A stretch of DNA of 54,616 nt, taken from NCBI GenBank assembly GCA_035369845.1, contig DAOOVD010000010.1:1-54616 (forward strand), read 5' to 3'. Origin of the DNA: DAOOVD01 sp035369845 (lineage in GTDB: Bacteria; Bacillota; Desulfotomaculia; Desulfotomaculales; Pelotomaculaceae). This document shows, one piece after another, positions 7,809-16,388 of the stretch. The position numbers and the translations under genes were made by a program. Positions within the stretch are counted from its first letter, which is position 1. Each line of letters opens with the position of its first letter. Under the pieces are notes generated by a model. It had not been told where the DNA came from. It saw only the letters and a list, made by a program, of their open reading frames with translations, and did not search any database.

Positions 7809-9158
7809 TCAGTCAACCTTGGGTAAGATATTTCTGCTGTCGTAGGCTGAGAAGAAAGCTTCCACCATCACGGGATCGAATTGGGTGCCCGCGTTGTTCT
7901 TCAGTTCGTAGAGGGCTGAATCCAACAGCAGTCTTTTCCTGTAAGGGCGATCGGTTGTCATGGCGTCGAATGCGTCGGCAATGGAAATTATTCTGGCCAT
8001 GACATTGATGTTTTCACCTCTCAGGCGTTCCGGGTAGCCGGTGCCGTCGTACCGTTCGTGATGGTGTTTGACGGCAGGCACAATGTCCTTGAAATGTTTG
8101 ATGTGTTCAAGAATTTCTTCGGCATAAATGGTGTGCATCTTTACCTCCTCAAACTCTTCCGTGGTGAGTTTGCCTTTTTTGAGAAGAATGCTGTCCCTTA
8201 TGCCGATTTTTCCTATATCGTGCAGCATGGCGGCGAGGGCGAGCCTTTCAATTTCGAGTTTGGAAAGTCCCAGGGTTTTCCCTATGGCCGCGCTGTAATT
8301 GGTCACTCTCTGCGTATGTCCCCAGGTATAGGGGTCCCTTTTTTCAATTGTTTCCGCCAGGGTAAGCACGGTGGTAAGGAAAGTCTCTTTCAAACTGTTG
8401 TAAAGCCTTGCGTTTTCAATGTCGGCGGCGGCCTGGAAAGCGAGGGCCGACAAGAGCTTCAAATCTTCGGCGGAATAACTTACCGGCTTTTTGCTGGCGA
8501 TGTTGATTGCCCCTACGACCCTGTCTTTTACTTTCAGGGGGGAGCATATGAGAGAGTTGATATTGCCGCCGGAACTGCCGTACCTCGGGTCGGACAGAAC
8601 GTCGTTGACTATTTCAGCCTTCCCCGTGTTTATGACGTTTTCCACAAAAAATCCCAGCGGGCCGAGGTCCGCCGCCGGGTCGGGCTCCCTGCCGCCAGCC
8701 GTGAAAATGTCGAGAAGGCCGGTTTCCTCGTTTACCAGTGTAACGGATATGTCGTCTCCCTTGATTATTTTCCTCGTTTCATCGATAACCAACTGGGCGA
8801 CTTCCCCCGGGCTGAGGCGCTCGGACAGTTTTTCGCTGAGATCGTACAGTAACGTAAGCTCTTTGTATTTTTCAAGAGTTTCACGGCCCAAAGACCTTTT
8901 CTGCACTTCCAGCGCCGCCAGTTGAGACAGATAGGAAGCGATGACGGACGCATTCCGGCTGCCGCATACCCAGCCGATAATTTTGCCGTTGAGCATTACC
9001 GGATATTTTCCGGCCGGTTCTTTTGGAACTTCCCCTTTGATCGCCCTTCTGTTCGCGTCCTGGATGAGCACGGAGGCTTTGGTCAGTTTTTCAATTTCTT
9101 CAACCAGGGAAGAAACCTCTTCTTTCAGGACCAGCCTTGCCAGATTTATTTTGAACAT
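7809..9158 (-). CDS. GAF-HD-GYP cyclic-di-GMP phosphodiesterase
   Basis: 449 residues. A variable sensory N-terminus (about 1-90) is followed by a short coiled stretch, a GAF domain (about 100-250) and an HD-GYP domain (255-440). The metal motif HDIGK is at 313-317, and HHERYDGTGYP at 366-376 matches the HHExxDGxGYP signature, so all key residues for hydrolysing cyclic-di-GMP are present. No membrane segment is seen, so sensing is cytoplasmic. It lies between the hybrid kinase and the receiver, all on the minus strand. Confidence 0.92.
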   Translation of the reverse strand: MFKINLARLVLKEEVSSLVEEIEKLTKASVLIQDANRRAIKGEVPKEPAGKYPVMLNGKIIGWVCGSRNASVIASYLSQLAALEVQKRSLGRETLEKYKELTLLYDLSEKLSERLSPGEVAQLVIDETRKIIKGDDISVTLVNEETGLLDIFTAGGREPDPAADLGPLGFFVENVINTGKAEIVNDVLSDPRYGSSGGNINSLICSPLKVKDRVVGAINIASKKPVSYSAEDLKLLSALAFQAAADIENARLYNSLKETFLTTVLTLAETIEKRDPYTWGHTQRVTNYSAAIGKTLGLSKLEIERLALAAMLHDIGKIGIRDSILLKKGKLTTEEFEEVKMHTIYAEEILEHIKHFKDIVPAVKHHHERYDGTGYPERLRGENINVMARIISIADAFDAMTTDRPYRKRLLLDSALYELKNNAGTQFDPVMVEAFFSAYDSRNILPKVD

Positions 9159-9207
9159 AACCTGCGCCTCAAGCTGAGAAAATTTTGTGCAGGGGTCCGA
9201 ACTTCAT

Positions 9208-11067
9208 TTATTCTTTTTGCTCTCCCAGCAAAAAGAAAAAGATGTTTTCCAGCCCTTTTTCAAAACGCAGCGTTTTTTCGATGTTGTGTCTTTTTGAAAA
9301 CAGGACGTCGATGATGATCATATCCGGTTTTTCTTCCATCGCTTTTTTGATGCACTCTTCTCCGTTATAGGCCTCGACGACTTCAAAGCCCTTGGCTTTC
9401 AACACCCCGGTGAGCGTTTTCACCGTCGATTCGTCTTCGTCGACCACCAGGACCTTTTTCCTGGATGAACCCCTGGATACCAGTATACCTATTTCCGTGA
9501 GCAGTTCTTCGGTATCGACGGGTTTGGTGAGGTAGCTGTCGACGCCGACGCGGTATCCTCTTTCCTTATCCTCTATTATCGAAAGAACCACGATCGGAAT
9601 GTCCATAGTGACCGGATCGTTCTTGAACACCGCGGCCACGTCGAAGCCGTTCATTTTGGGCATCATCACGTCCAAAACGATAAGATGGGGCCTTTCCGCT
9701 TTGACTTCGTTAATGGCGTCGACACCGTCCTTGGCCTCTCTTACGCAGTATCCCGCCGTTTCAAGCTCCTGTCTGAGAAGCGCCCGGATGTTGGCGTCAT
9801 CGTCGACCACCAGGATCTTTTTCCCGTTCCCGTTGTTTTTCGGGGCGACCAGAACGACCTGTTCTTTCAACTGTTTTACCAGGGTGTCGAAGCTGTCTCC
9901 CGGCGCCGGTTTTTTACCCGTACCCACCGGAATGGTGAAGGAAAACTTGCTTCCCTTCCCGAGTTCGCTTTCCACCCATATTCTTCCGCCGTTCTCCTCC
10001 ACTATCTGTTTGCAAATGGCCAGTCCGAGCCCGGTTCCTTTCGGTTTGTCGGTGAGGGTGTCCCCAACCTGCTGGAATTTGCCGAAGATTTTTTTCTGGT
10101 CTTCAAGGGCTATGCCTATTCCATGGTCGATCACGCTTACCGTTATCTCGTTTCCGGTCTTTTCCGCCTTCAGGATCACGTTGCCCTTGTCAGCAAACTT
10201 TACGGCGTTTGACAGCAGGTTGATGACCACCTGTATGAGCCTGTCCTTGTCTCCTATCGCAGCCGGCAATTTCCCCTTTCCCTCGATGTGCCTGACAAGC
10301 TTGAGCCCTTTTTGGGCAAAAAGAGACGTTGTGGCTGAAGAAGCCCTCTCCAGTATCTCCGCAACATCGAATTTCTCCTTTTTCCACTCGATTTTTCCGG
10401 CTTCCATCTTCGCAATGTCGAGCACGTCGTTGATAAGCGCCGTCAGCCTCTCGCCTTCCGAAACGGTGATGTTGAGATTGTCCACAACCTGTTTGAGCGC
10501 TTTTTGCACCTTTCTGTCGTCGGTTTTCACAAGGGGAAAGATGGTGTCATTGAGCCGCTTTTGGGTGATTTTCGCAAAGCCGACGACGGAAGTCAGCGGG
10601 GTCCTCAGTTCGTGTGACACGGTGGAGAGGAAGTCGGTCTTCAGGTCGTCGAGTTCCTTCAACTGTTCGTTGGTTCTGCGCAGCGCCTCTTCGACCTTCT
10701 TTCTTTCGGTTATTTCCCTCTCCAGTTTCCTGTTCGTTTCCAGCAGTTCCTCGAACAGGTCCATCATGATTTTCGCCACCTGGGCGTCAACTATGGCTAC
10801 GTTCGGGGGGCAGTCTTCGTGAACCGCTTCCCGGACGCTTTGGCGCCCGGTAACCTCGAATACCAGATCGAGGTCCGGCTGCTTTAACAGTTCCCGGTAA
10901 TCGCTGAATATTTTCAGGCCCAGCTTGCCGGCCAGGCGTATGCCAGGCGCGCCGGGATCGATGTCGCACATTCCGGTAACTTCGACCTCTCTCAAGTTGT
11001 AAAGGGCGTCTAAAATTGACGTGCCTCCGCGGCCGCCGCCGATGATGCCGATTTTTACGACAGACAC
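9208..11067 (-). CDS. Hybrid histidine kinase with N-terminal Rossmann domain and two receivers
   Basis: 619 residues with an unusual order. Residues 1-105 look like an NAD(P)-binding Rossmann unit (IGIIGGGRGG at 7-15, then CDIDP and FEVTG). A coiled coil (105-145), a HisKA domain with VSHELRTP (phospho-His152) and a HATPase domain follow, with NLLSNAVKF and a G-rich ATP lid GTGLGLAI. Receiver 1 begins at KKILVVDDD (about 418) with its acceptor in VLDVMMP. Receiver 2 begins at KKVLVVDED (about 538) and has IIIDVLF as the acceptor region. Receiver 2 is short: it ends about 30 residues after its Asp and lacks the usual Thr and Lys. The start is GTG 11067, about 10 bases after GGGGGAG. No transmembrane segment is seen. 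The probable signal is a cytoplasmic nucleotide or small ligand (inference). Confidence 0.9.
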   Translation of the reverse strand: MSVVKIGIIGGGRGGTSILDALYNLREVEVTGMCDIDPGAPGIRLAGKLGLKIFSDYRELLKQPDLDLVFEVTGRQSVREAVHEDCPPNVAIVDAQVAKIMMDLFEELLETNRKLEREITERKKVEEALRRTNEQLKELDDLKTDFLSTVSHELRTPLTSVVGFAKITQKRLNDTIFPLVKTDDRKVQKALKQVVDNLNITVSEGERLTALINDVLDIAKMEAGKIEWKKEKFDVAEILERASSATTSLFAQKGLKLVRHIEGKGKLPAAIGDKDRLIQVVINLLSNAVKFADKGNVILKAEKTGNEITVSVIDHGIGIALEDQKKIFGKFQQVGDTLTDKPKGTGLGLAICKQIVEENGGRIWVESELGKGSKFSFTIPVGTGKKPAPGDSFDTLVKQLKEQVVLVAPKNNGNGKKILVVDDDANIRALLRQELETAGYCVREAKDGVDAINEVKAERPHLIVLDVMMPKMNGFDVAAVFKNDPVTMDIPIVVLSIIEDKERGYRVGVDSYLTKPVDTEELLTEIGILVSRGSSRKKVLVVDEDESTVKTLTGVLKAKGFEVVEAYNGEECIKKAMEEKPDMIIIDVLFSKRHNIEKTLRFEKGLENIFFFLLGEQKE

Positions 11068-11612
11068 TTTTTTCTGGCTCCCCCGGGCAAATTATATTGA
11101 TCAGGTTTGATGGCTGAATACACAAAACTTCTGCCGGATTTATGTGGATTATTCCTGAATATAAACCATTCTTTGCATTTTTGATAAATCCTGCTTCTAT
11201 CTGGTACTTCGGTCGAAATATGTTTTACTGTATATGTCTGTAAATATTTTTTTGCTGTTGCAATCGTTGCGGCGCCTGGCGGGATTCCGCATGGAGGAAC
11301 GGTGGTTCGTGCCCGATCCGGGCAGATTGCCGGGGATGTTGGGGAATGGGAGCGGGATTTCCGGATGGCGGGCGGGATGCCGGCAGAAATTGAAAAGCAC
11401 AGGGGCGCCGCCGGCACTGGCCCGGCGCATCCTAGAAGAAGACGGGCCGGCAGTTTCCCGGCACATCGTTTTTCTGAAAAAGGGGGGCTCCGACTACCCG
11501 TTTAACCTTCTGAATCAGCCGGCGTCGATATGACTTCGCCGCGGCCTGTTGAAGAGGCGCTCAGCCTGTTCAACAGGCCGCTCAATCAGATGGAGGAGGC
11601 GGTTTCCGGCAA
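11068..11612. other. Non-coding gap between kinase and acyl-CoA ligase genes
   Basis: 545 bases between two minus-strand genes. It must hold the kinase promoter. Small open frames on both strands have no protein-like composition. The only clear structure is the inverted repeat at 11541-11581. Confidence 0.5.
11541..11581. repeat. 13-bp perfect inverted repeat
   Basis: GCGGCCTGTTGAA (11541-11553) and its exact complement TTCAACAGGCCGC (11569-11581) are separated by 15 bases. There is no T-run on either side. It lies about 30 bases past the stop of the acyl-CoA ligase gene and could be a protective or Rho-assisted 3' hairpin, or a small element end. Confidence 0.7.
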
Positions 11613-13061
11613 TTAAACCGCACATAACTTTCTCAGTTCCTTTTTTAGAATTTTGCCCGTGGCGTTTTTGGGAAGCGATTCGAGTTCTATGATGTCCCTG
11701 GGCAGTTTGAACGCGGCCAGGTTTGTTTTTAAAAATGTCATAAGCTCTTTTTTGTTCAGTTCGAATCCTTCTTTTATGACTACGAAAGCGCGGACCGTCT
11801 CTCCGCGTTTTTTGTCCGGAACGCCGACGACTGCGGTCTCCTTGACGGAAGGGTGCTGATACAGCGCTTCTTCCACTTCTCTCGGGTATACGTTGAGGCC
11901 GCTGACAATGATCATGTCTTTTTTGCGGTCCACGATAAAGATGTACCCGTCTTCGTCCATGTAGGCCAGATCCCCGGTATGCAGCCACCCGCCGCGCAGG
12001 GCCTCGGCGCTTTCCTCCGGCAGGCCGTAATAACCCAGCATGACATTCGGCCCCTGAACAAGAAGCTCGCCAATTTCACCGGGTTCCAGTTCCCTGCCGT
12101 GGTCGTCGACGATTCTCACTTTCACGCCGGGGACCGGCAGGCCTACCGAACCGGGTTTTGTGGCATTCAGCGGATTGAAGCTCACGGCTGGAGAAGCTTC
12201 GGAAAGACCGTACCCTTCAACCACCCGTTTCCCGGTTTTTTCATAGAACTTGTTCAGGATTTCGAGGGGAAGAGACGCGCCGCCGGAGGCGAAAAGGCGG
12301 ACTCCCGCAAGATCCCCGGGGGCTGCCAGGCTGGAATAAAAGCCGTACATGGCCGGAACTCCCATTACCACTGTAATGCCCGTTTCACGAATGGTCGCGA
12401 TCACTTCTTTGGGCGAGAAGGTTTCCACCACCGTAATGGACGCGCCGTTGTAAAGGGCTGTTGTCACGCAGCACGTCCAGGCGAAGCTGTGAAACATCGG
12501 CAGCACGCACAAAACGTTGTCGCCGGCGCTTGTCTGAGTGACCCCGGAAAAGGCCCGGGCATTGGAAACCAGGTTGTCGTGGGAGAGCAAAGCCCCTTTC
12601 GGCCGCCCGGTGGTGCCGGAGGTGTACAGGATCACGCAGGGATCGCGGCCGCTCACCTGCGCCGGAGGTATTTTGGACAGGGCCGGATTTCCGGATTCCT
12701 TGTCGAGGGTTGAAACGGATATCCGGATATGCTCCCCCGCTGTCTGAAGTTCTCTGTCGGCAACAATGTGTTTTACTTTTGCGTCTTCCAGAATGAATGA
12801 TATCTCCCGCGATGTTAGCATCGTGTTGAGGGGAACGACTACTCCGCCCAGACTCGCTATGGACATGTAGGCAAAAACAAACTCTGCCGAATTCTTGGCG
12901 AAAAGGGCCACGTTGTCTTTTTCGCGCACCCCCCGGGCGTACAGATAGCTCCTGTAGGCGGCCACTTTGTTTTGCATTTCGGCGTAGCTGTACTTTTTGT
13001 TCTTCTCACACAACGCGATTTTGTTGCTTTCTCCCCGGAAGATGAGCTCGTGTACCAGCAA
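11613..13061 (-). CDS. Acyl-CoA ligase (AMP-forming, FadD-like)
   Basis: ANL-superfamily adenylating enzyme of 482 residues, at the short end for fatty acyl-CoA synthetases. The P-loop-like YTSGTTGRPKG is near 145-155, the YGLSEASP motif near 280, TGDLAYMDEDGY near 365, and the C-terminal lysine motif GKILKKELR at about 469-477. It activates a carboxylic acid with ATP and CoA; chain length is not readable. The start is TTG 13061 after GGAGGGG. The gene stands alone and diverges from the AcnX operon. Confidence 0.88.
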   Translation of the reverse strand: MLVHELIFRGESNKIALCEKNKKYSYAEMQNKVAAYRSYLYARGVREKDNVALFAKNSAEFVFAYMSIASLGGVVVPLNTMLTSREISFILEDAKVKHIVADRELQTAGEHIRISVSTLDKESGNPALSKIPPAQVSGRDPCVILYTSGTTGRPKGALLSHDNLVSNARAFSGVTQTSAGDNVLCVLPMFHSFAWTCCVTTALYNGASITVVETFSPKEVIATIRETGITVVMGVPAMYGFYSSLAAPGDLAGVRLFASGGASLPLEILNKFYEKTGKRVVEGYGLSEASPAVSFNPLNATKPGSVGLPVPGVKVRIVDDHGRELEPGEIGELLVQGPNVMLGYYGLPEESAEALRGGWLHTGDLAYMDEDGYIFIVDRKKDMIIVSGLNVYPREVEEALYQHPSVKETAVVGVPDKKRGETVRAFVVIKEGFELNKKELMTFLKTNLAAFKLPRDIIELESLPKNATGKILKKELRKLCAV

Positions 13062-13081
13062 ATCGACCCCTCCACGTTTTA

Positions 13082-13463
13082 TTATGCTTTTTTGCCGTTA
13101 TTTCAGTAAGGTTTTAGAGATTGAAACTTTTTAAAAAATTTCGACAAAATTATATTTGACACGATTGCCGTGATATCCTGCCGGGGAAGGCTTTTTTAGC
13201 GTACATCTGTGGGACAAAATTTTCCGGATGAGAAAAGGGTCGCCGCGGGGGGCTTTTAAAGGAGCCGCAGCCGGGCTCCCGGCGCAAAAAAATGGCGGCG
13301 GGATGCAGGAATTTCATGCTGCTTGTGTAAGTTACCTGTATGCGGGAAATACACCGGAAAAAGATGTTTTTTGACAAAAATGTTTGAAAAGATTCACCGG
13401 CTGCCGCCTGATCCCGGCGCTTCCGGATTCCGGCAGTTGGTTTCCTTGCAGGGAGGTATTGAA
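13082..13463. other. Divergent regulatory region, acyl-CoA ligase / AcnX operon
   Basis: About 380 bases between divergent genes. TTGACA occurs on the plus strand at 13156 and 13371, neither followed by a good -10 at 17 bases. On the minus strand a TATAAT lies in the AT-rich stretch near 13150, without a clear -35. The ribosome site GCAGGGAGG at 13448-13456 sets the AcnX start at TTG 13464. Confidence 0.4.
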
Positions 13464-14669
13464 TTGCGCCTGACCCGTGAAGAGAAAGAGATGCTCGAGG
13501 GCGGAAAAGGTAAGGGGCCCGCTCTGGCCATGAAGGTGTTGACGGCCATAGGCGAAGCCTTCGGGGCGGAGAAGATGGTTGAGATAAGCAGGGCGCACGT
13601 GGCCTTAAGCAATCAGGAGGCAGATCTGTGGTTTGTGGAGAAACTCGTGGAAGGCGGGGCTTTCTGCCGGGTTTCCCCAACCGTCAATCCCGCTTATAAT
13701 CTCGAGTATTTTAAGAACGCAACCGGCGTCGAGCCCGCCGATGAGGCGATCCTGCGGCGGACCAGATCCGCTTATAAGGCTATTGGGGCCACACTCACCT
13801 ATAATTGCACCCCCTACCTGGAAAAAAACATTCCGCGTCCCGGTGAAATAACCGCTTATTCTGAGTCAAGCGCCACTCCTTACATAAATTCCGTTTGCGG
13901 GGCCAGAACCAACCGGGAATCAGCCCAGAGCGCCCTTTGCGCCGCCGTGACCGGACGGACGCCGCTGTACGGTTTCCTGCTTGATGAAAACCGCAGGGGG
14001 ACGGTGCTCGTGGAAGTGGAGGCGAAACTTACCGGCGATTTCGATTACCAGTTGCTGGGTTACTGCGTTCCGAAAAAAACCGGGCCGGGAGTTCCCGTCT
14101 TTACCGGCATACCCCGCAACGTCGGCCCCGAGGCGCTGATGAACCTCGGCGCCCAGTTGAACACGGCCGGAGCTGTAGCCATGTATCATATCGCGGGGGT
14201 GACCCCGGAGGCTCCCACCGTCGAAGCGGCCTTCGGCGGGGAAAAGCCCGGAAAAGTGGTGACTGTCGCCGACAGGGACTTGAAGGAGACTCTTGATACC
14301 ATATCCGCCCCGAAAGGCAGGATTGAGTTTGCCATGTTCGGCTGCCCTCATTTTACCATTGCCCAGGTCGGCGAGATAGTCCGCCTTTTGCAGGGAAGAA
14401 GGCTTGCCGTCGAAATCTGGGTGCTGACCTCCTCCCTGACCAGGCGTCTTGCTGAAGACATGGGCTACCTCGAGGTCATTGAAAGCGCCGGCGGGCACAT
14501 TGTGGACGGGACCTGCATCGACCAGCCGTGCTGGCGGCGCCTGTACGGCAAAAGAGGTGTCACCGATTCCCCCAAGTGCGCTTATTACACAAGGAGAAGG
14601 GGCATGGAATTCGTAATCAGGAGCCTGCCGGAATGTATTGAGGCGGCGGTTAGGGGGGAAGTGCGGTGA
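13464..14669 (+). CDS. Aconitase X large (catalytic) subunit
   Basis: 401 residues matching the AcnX catalytic domain, an aconitase-like hydro-lyase. Characterised members dehydrate cis-3-hydroxy-L-proline or, in archaea, mevalonate 5-phosphate. Family features include LTREEKEMLEG at the N-terminus, Cys residues for an iron-sulfur cluster in YNCTPY, NSVCGARTN and the C-terminal DGTCIDQPCW, and a SPKCAYYT end. The start is TTG 13464, 7 bases after GGGAGGT; upstream in-frame codons are not conserved. Its stop overlaps the GTG of the small subunit. The substrate here is unknown: the neighbours suggest a hydroxy-acid linked to imidazole or amino-acid catabolism (inference). Confidence 0.88.
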   Translation: MRLTREEKEMLEGGKGKGPALAMKVLTAIGEAFGAEKMVEISRAHVALSNQEADLWFVEKLVEGGAFCRVSPTVNPAYNLEYFKNATGVEPADEAILRRTRSAYKAIGATLTYNCTPYLEKNIPRPGEITAYSESSATPYINSVCGARTNRESAQSALCAAVTGRTPLYGFLLDENRRGTVLVEVEAKLTGDFDYQLLGYCVPKKTGPGVPVFTGIPRNVGPEALMNLGAQLNTAGAVAMYHIAGVTPEAPTVEAAFGGEKPGKVVTVADRDLKETLDTISAPKGRIEFAMFGCPHFTIAQVGEIVRLLQGRRLAVEIWVLTSSLTRRLAEDMGYLEVIESAGGHIVDGTCIDQPCWRRLYGKRGVTDSPKCAYYTRRRGMEFVIRSLPECIEAAVRGEVR

Positions 14670-15097
14670 AACGGGACATTCCTGCCTTTTCCTGCCGCCG
14701 CATTGCCGGCGGCCGGGCGGAAGGGGAGGCGCTGTTTTCCGGGGATGACATCTGTTTTTATCTGGTCGAGCCGGAAACCGGAAAAGTGATTGAGAAGGGT
14801 CATTCGCTGGAAGGGCGGAGCATTGCCGGCAGAGTTTTGGTTTTTCCGGGCGGGAAGGGAAGCTCGGTGGTGCAGGCGGACGGACTGTACCAGTTGTCCA
14901 TGCACGGGAAGGCTCCGGCTGCGATGATCATCCGGCACCCCGATACGGTCCTGGTGGCAAGCGCCATAATTATGGAGATGCCGCTGGTGACCGGGGTCGA
15001 ACCCTTATTTTACCGGCAGGCCGGCGACGGGGACCGGCTTGAAGTGGATGCTGAAAATGGTAAAATTAAAGTCGTAAAAAAGCTGAGGGAAGAGTAA
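14666..15097 (+). CDS. Aconitase X small (swivel) subunit, DUF126
   Basis: 143-residue swivel domain partner of the AcnX large subunit. Conserved segments are FWGD-like FSGDDICFYLVEP, KGHSLEGRSIAGRVLVFPGGKGSS and the AAMIIRHPDTVL region. GTG 14666 overlaps the previous stop (GTGA), and its own stop overlaps the next start, so it is translationally coupled on both sides. It folds over the active site of the large subunit. Confidence 0.87.
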   Translation: MKRDIPAFSCRRIAGGRAEGEALFSGDDICFYLVEPETGKVIEKGHSLEGRSIAGRVLVFPGGKGSSVVQADGLYQLSMHGKAPAAMIIRHPDTVLVASAIIMEMPLVTGVEPLFYRQAGDGDRLEVDAENGKIKVVKKLREE

Positions 15098-16356
15098 TGA
15101 TCGTTCTCAAGAAAGCCGCCGGACAATCCGGTGAAAGTCTTGAAAGCATAAAAAAAACGGTTGCCGGGATCATCGAAAAAGTGCGGCTTGAAGGCGACCG
15201 CGCCGTCATCGGTCTGACCCGGCAGTACGACGGGGTTCAGGTAAATGATTTAAAAGTGCCCGCGGAGGCGGTCGCGGAAGCATACCGGCGGGTGGACGGC
15301 GAAACCCTGGCGGCCTTGAAGCTTGCCGCCGGCCATATCCGCCGTTTTGCCGAACAGCAGCTTGAATGCCTGAAGCCTCTGGAATGCGAAATTATGCCCG
15401 GGGTGGTGCTGGGCCACAGGCTCATTCCCGTATCGACCTGCGGGGCGTATGTCCCCGGGGGCCGTTATCCGCTCCCCTCTACTGCATTGATGTCGATCAT
15501 TCCGGCCAGGGTGGCGGGGGTGAAAAAGGTGGTGGCCTGCTCGCCGCCGTCCAGGGCGCTGTCCGGCATTCACCCGGCCGTGCTGGCGGCCATGGACCTG
15601 GCGGGGGCGGATGAAATCTTCTGCATGGGGGGCGCCCAGGCCGTCGCCGCTTATACCTACGGAACCGGTACCGTCCCGCGCGTGGACATGATTGTCGGTC
15701 CGGGGAACGTTTTTGTGACTGAGGCAAAAAGGCAGGTGAGCGGGGAGGTGGGCATCGACATTCTGGCCGGGCCCAGCGAAGTTCTGATCATTGCGGACGG
15801 GCACGCCTCGCCGGCGCTGGTCGCCTGTGACCTGCTCGCCCAGTGCGAACACGACGCGGACGCCAGGGGTATCCTGGTGACGACCAGCAGGCGGCTGGCG
15901 GAAAGCGTTCTTTCCGCCGTCAAAGAGGAAGGCAGGTCGCTGGCTACCGGCGAGGCCGCCTTGAAGGCGTGGGAGGAGAACGGCCAGGTCATACTGGTGG
16001 ACAGTCTGGAGGAGGCGGCCTCGGTCGCCAACGATTTCGCCCCGGAGCACCTCGAGTTGCATACCGGGGACAACGACAGGCTGGCGGAAATGCTCGTGAA
16101 TTACGGTTCGCTTTTTATCGGCGGCAATGCCCCGGTGGCCTTTGGGGACTACGTCTCGGGAACGAATCACATTCTTCCCACGATGGGCTGTTCCCGCTTT
16201 GCCAGCGGGGTGTGGGCGGGCACGTTTATAAAAGTGGCTTCCTACCAGAAGCTGACCGGGGAGGGCGCCGCCGCCCTGGCCGGGGCTTGCGCGCACCTGG
16301 CCGGTGTGGAGGGGCTCTTTGCCCACCAGCGTTCGGCCTCCCTGCGCAAAGGCTGA
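15097..16356 (+). CDS. Histidinol dehydrogenase-like enzyme A
   Basis: 419-residue NAD-dependent dehydrogenase of the HisD family. The zinc and catalytic positions of true HisD are all present: Gln and His in QCEHDAD (about 248-251), Glu-His in APEHLEL, Asp in GDYVSGTNH (about 351) and His in LFAHQRSA (about 409). HisD normally oxidises histidinol to histidine in two steps. Here the gene is not in a his operon; it lies between AcnX and an ABC importer, so it more likely oxidises an imported alcohol (inference). The start ATG overlaps the preceding TAA. Confidence 0.85.
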   Translation: MIVLKKAAGQSGESLESIKKTVAGIIEKVRLEGDRAVIGLTRQYDGVQVNDLKVPAEAVAEAYRRVDGETLAALKLAAGHIRRFAEQQLECLKPLECEIMPGVVLGHRLIPVSTCGAYVPGGRYPLPSTALMSIIPARVAGVKKVVACSPPSRALSGIHPAVLAAMDLAGADEIFCMGGAQAVAAYTYGTGTVPRVDMIVGPGNVFVTEAKRQVSGEVGIDILAGPSEVLIIADGHASPALVACDLLAQCEHDADARGILVTTSRRLAESVLSAVKEEGRSLATGEAALKAWEENGQVILVDSLEEAASVANDFAPEHLELHTGDNDRLAEMLVNYGSLFIGGNAPVAFGDYVSGTNHILPTMGCSRFASGVWAGTFIKVASYQKLTGEGAAALAGACAHLAGVEGLFAHQRSASLRKG

Positions 16357-16388
16357 GTTTCAGTCGATGCGGAAAGGAGGGGACGGCG

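Noticed and set aside
9599..10822. 407-codon open frame on the plus strand
   Set aside because: Antisense to the hybrid kinase; the Ser/Phe/Leu-rich composition is the complement of kinase codons.
11234..11533. 99-codon frame in the kinase-ligase gap
   Set aside because: No recognisable domain or good ribosome site; overlapping frames of similar length occur on the other strand.
15843..16388. Extended N-terminus for the ABC ATPase
   Set aside because: The frame is open 182 codons upstream but overlaps the HisD-like gene out of frame and is Arg/Gly-rich. ATG 16389 has a strong ribosome site and gives the normal RbsA length.
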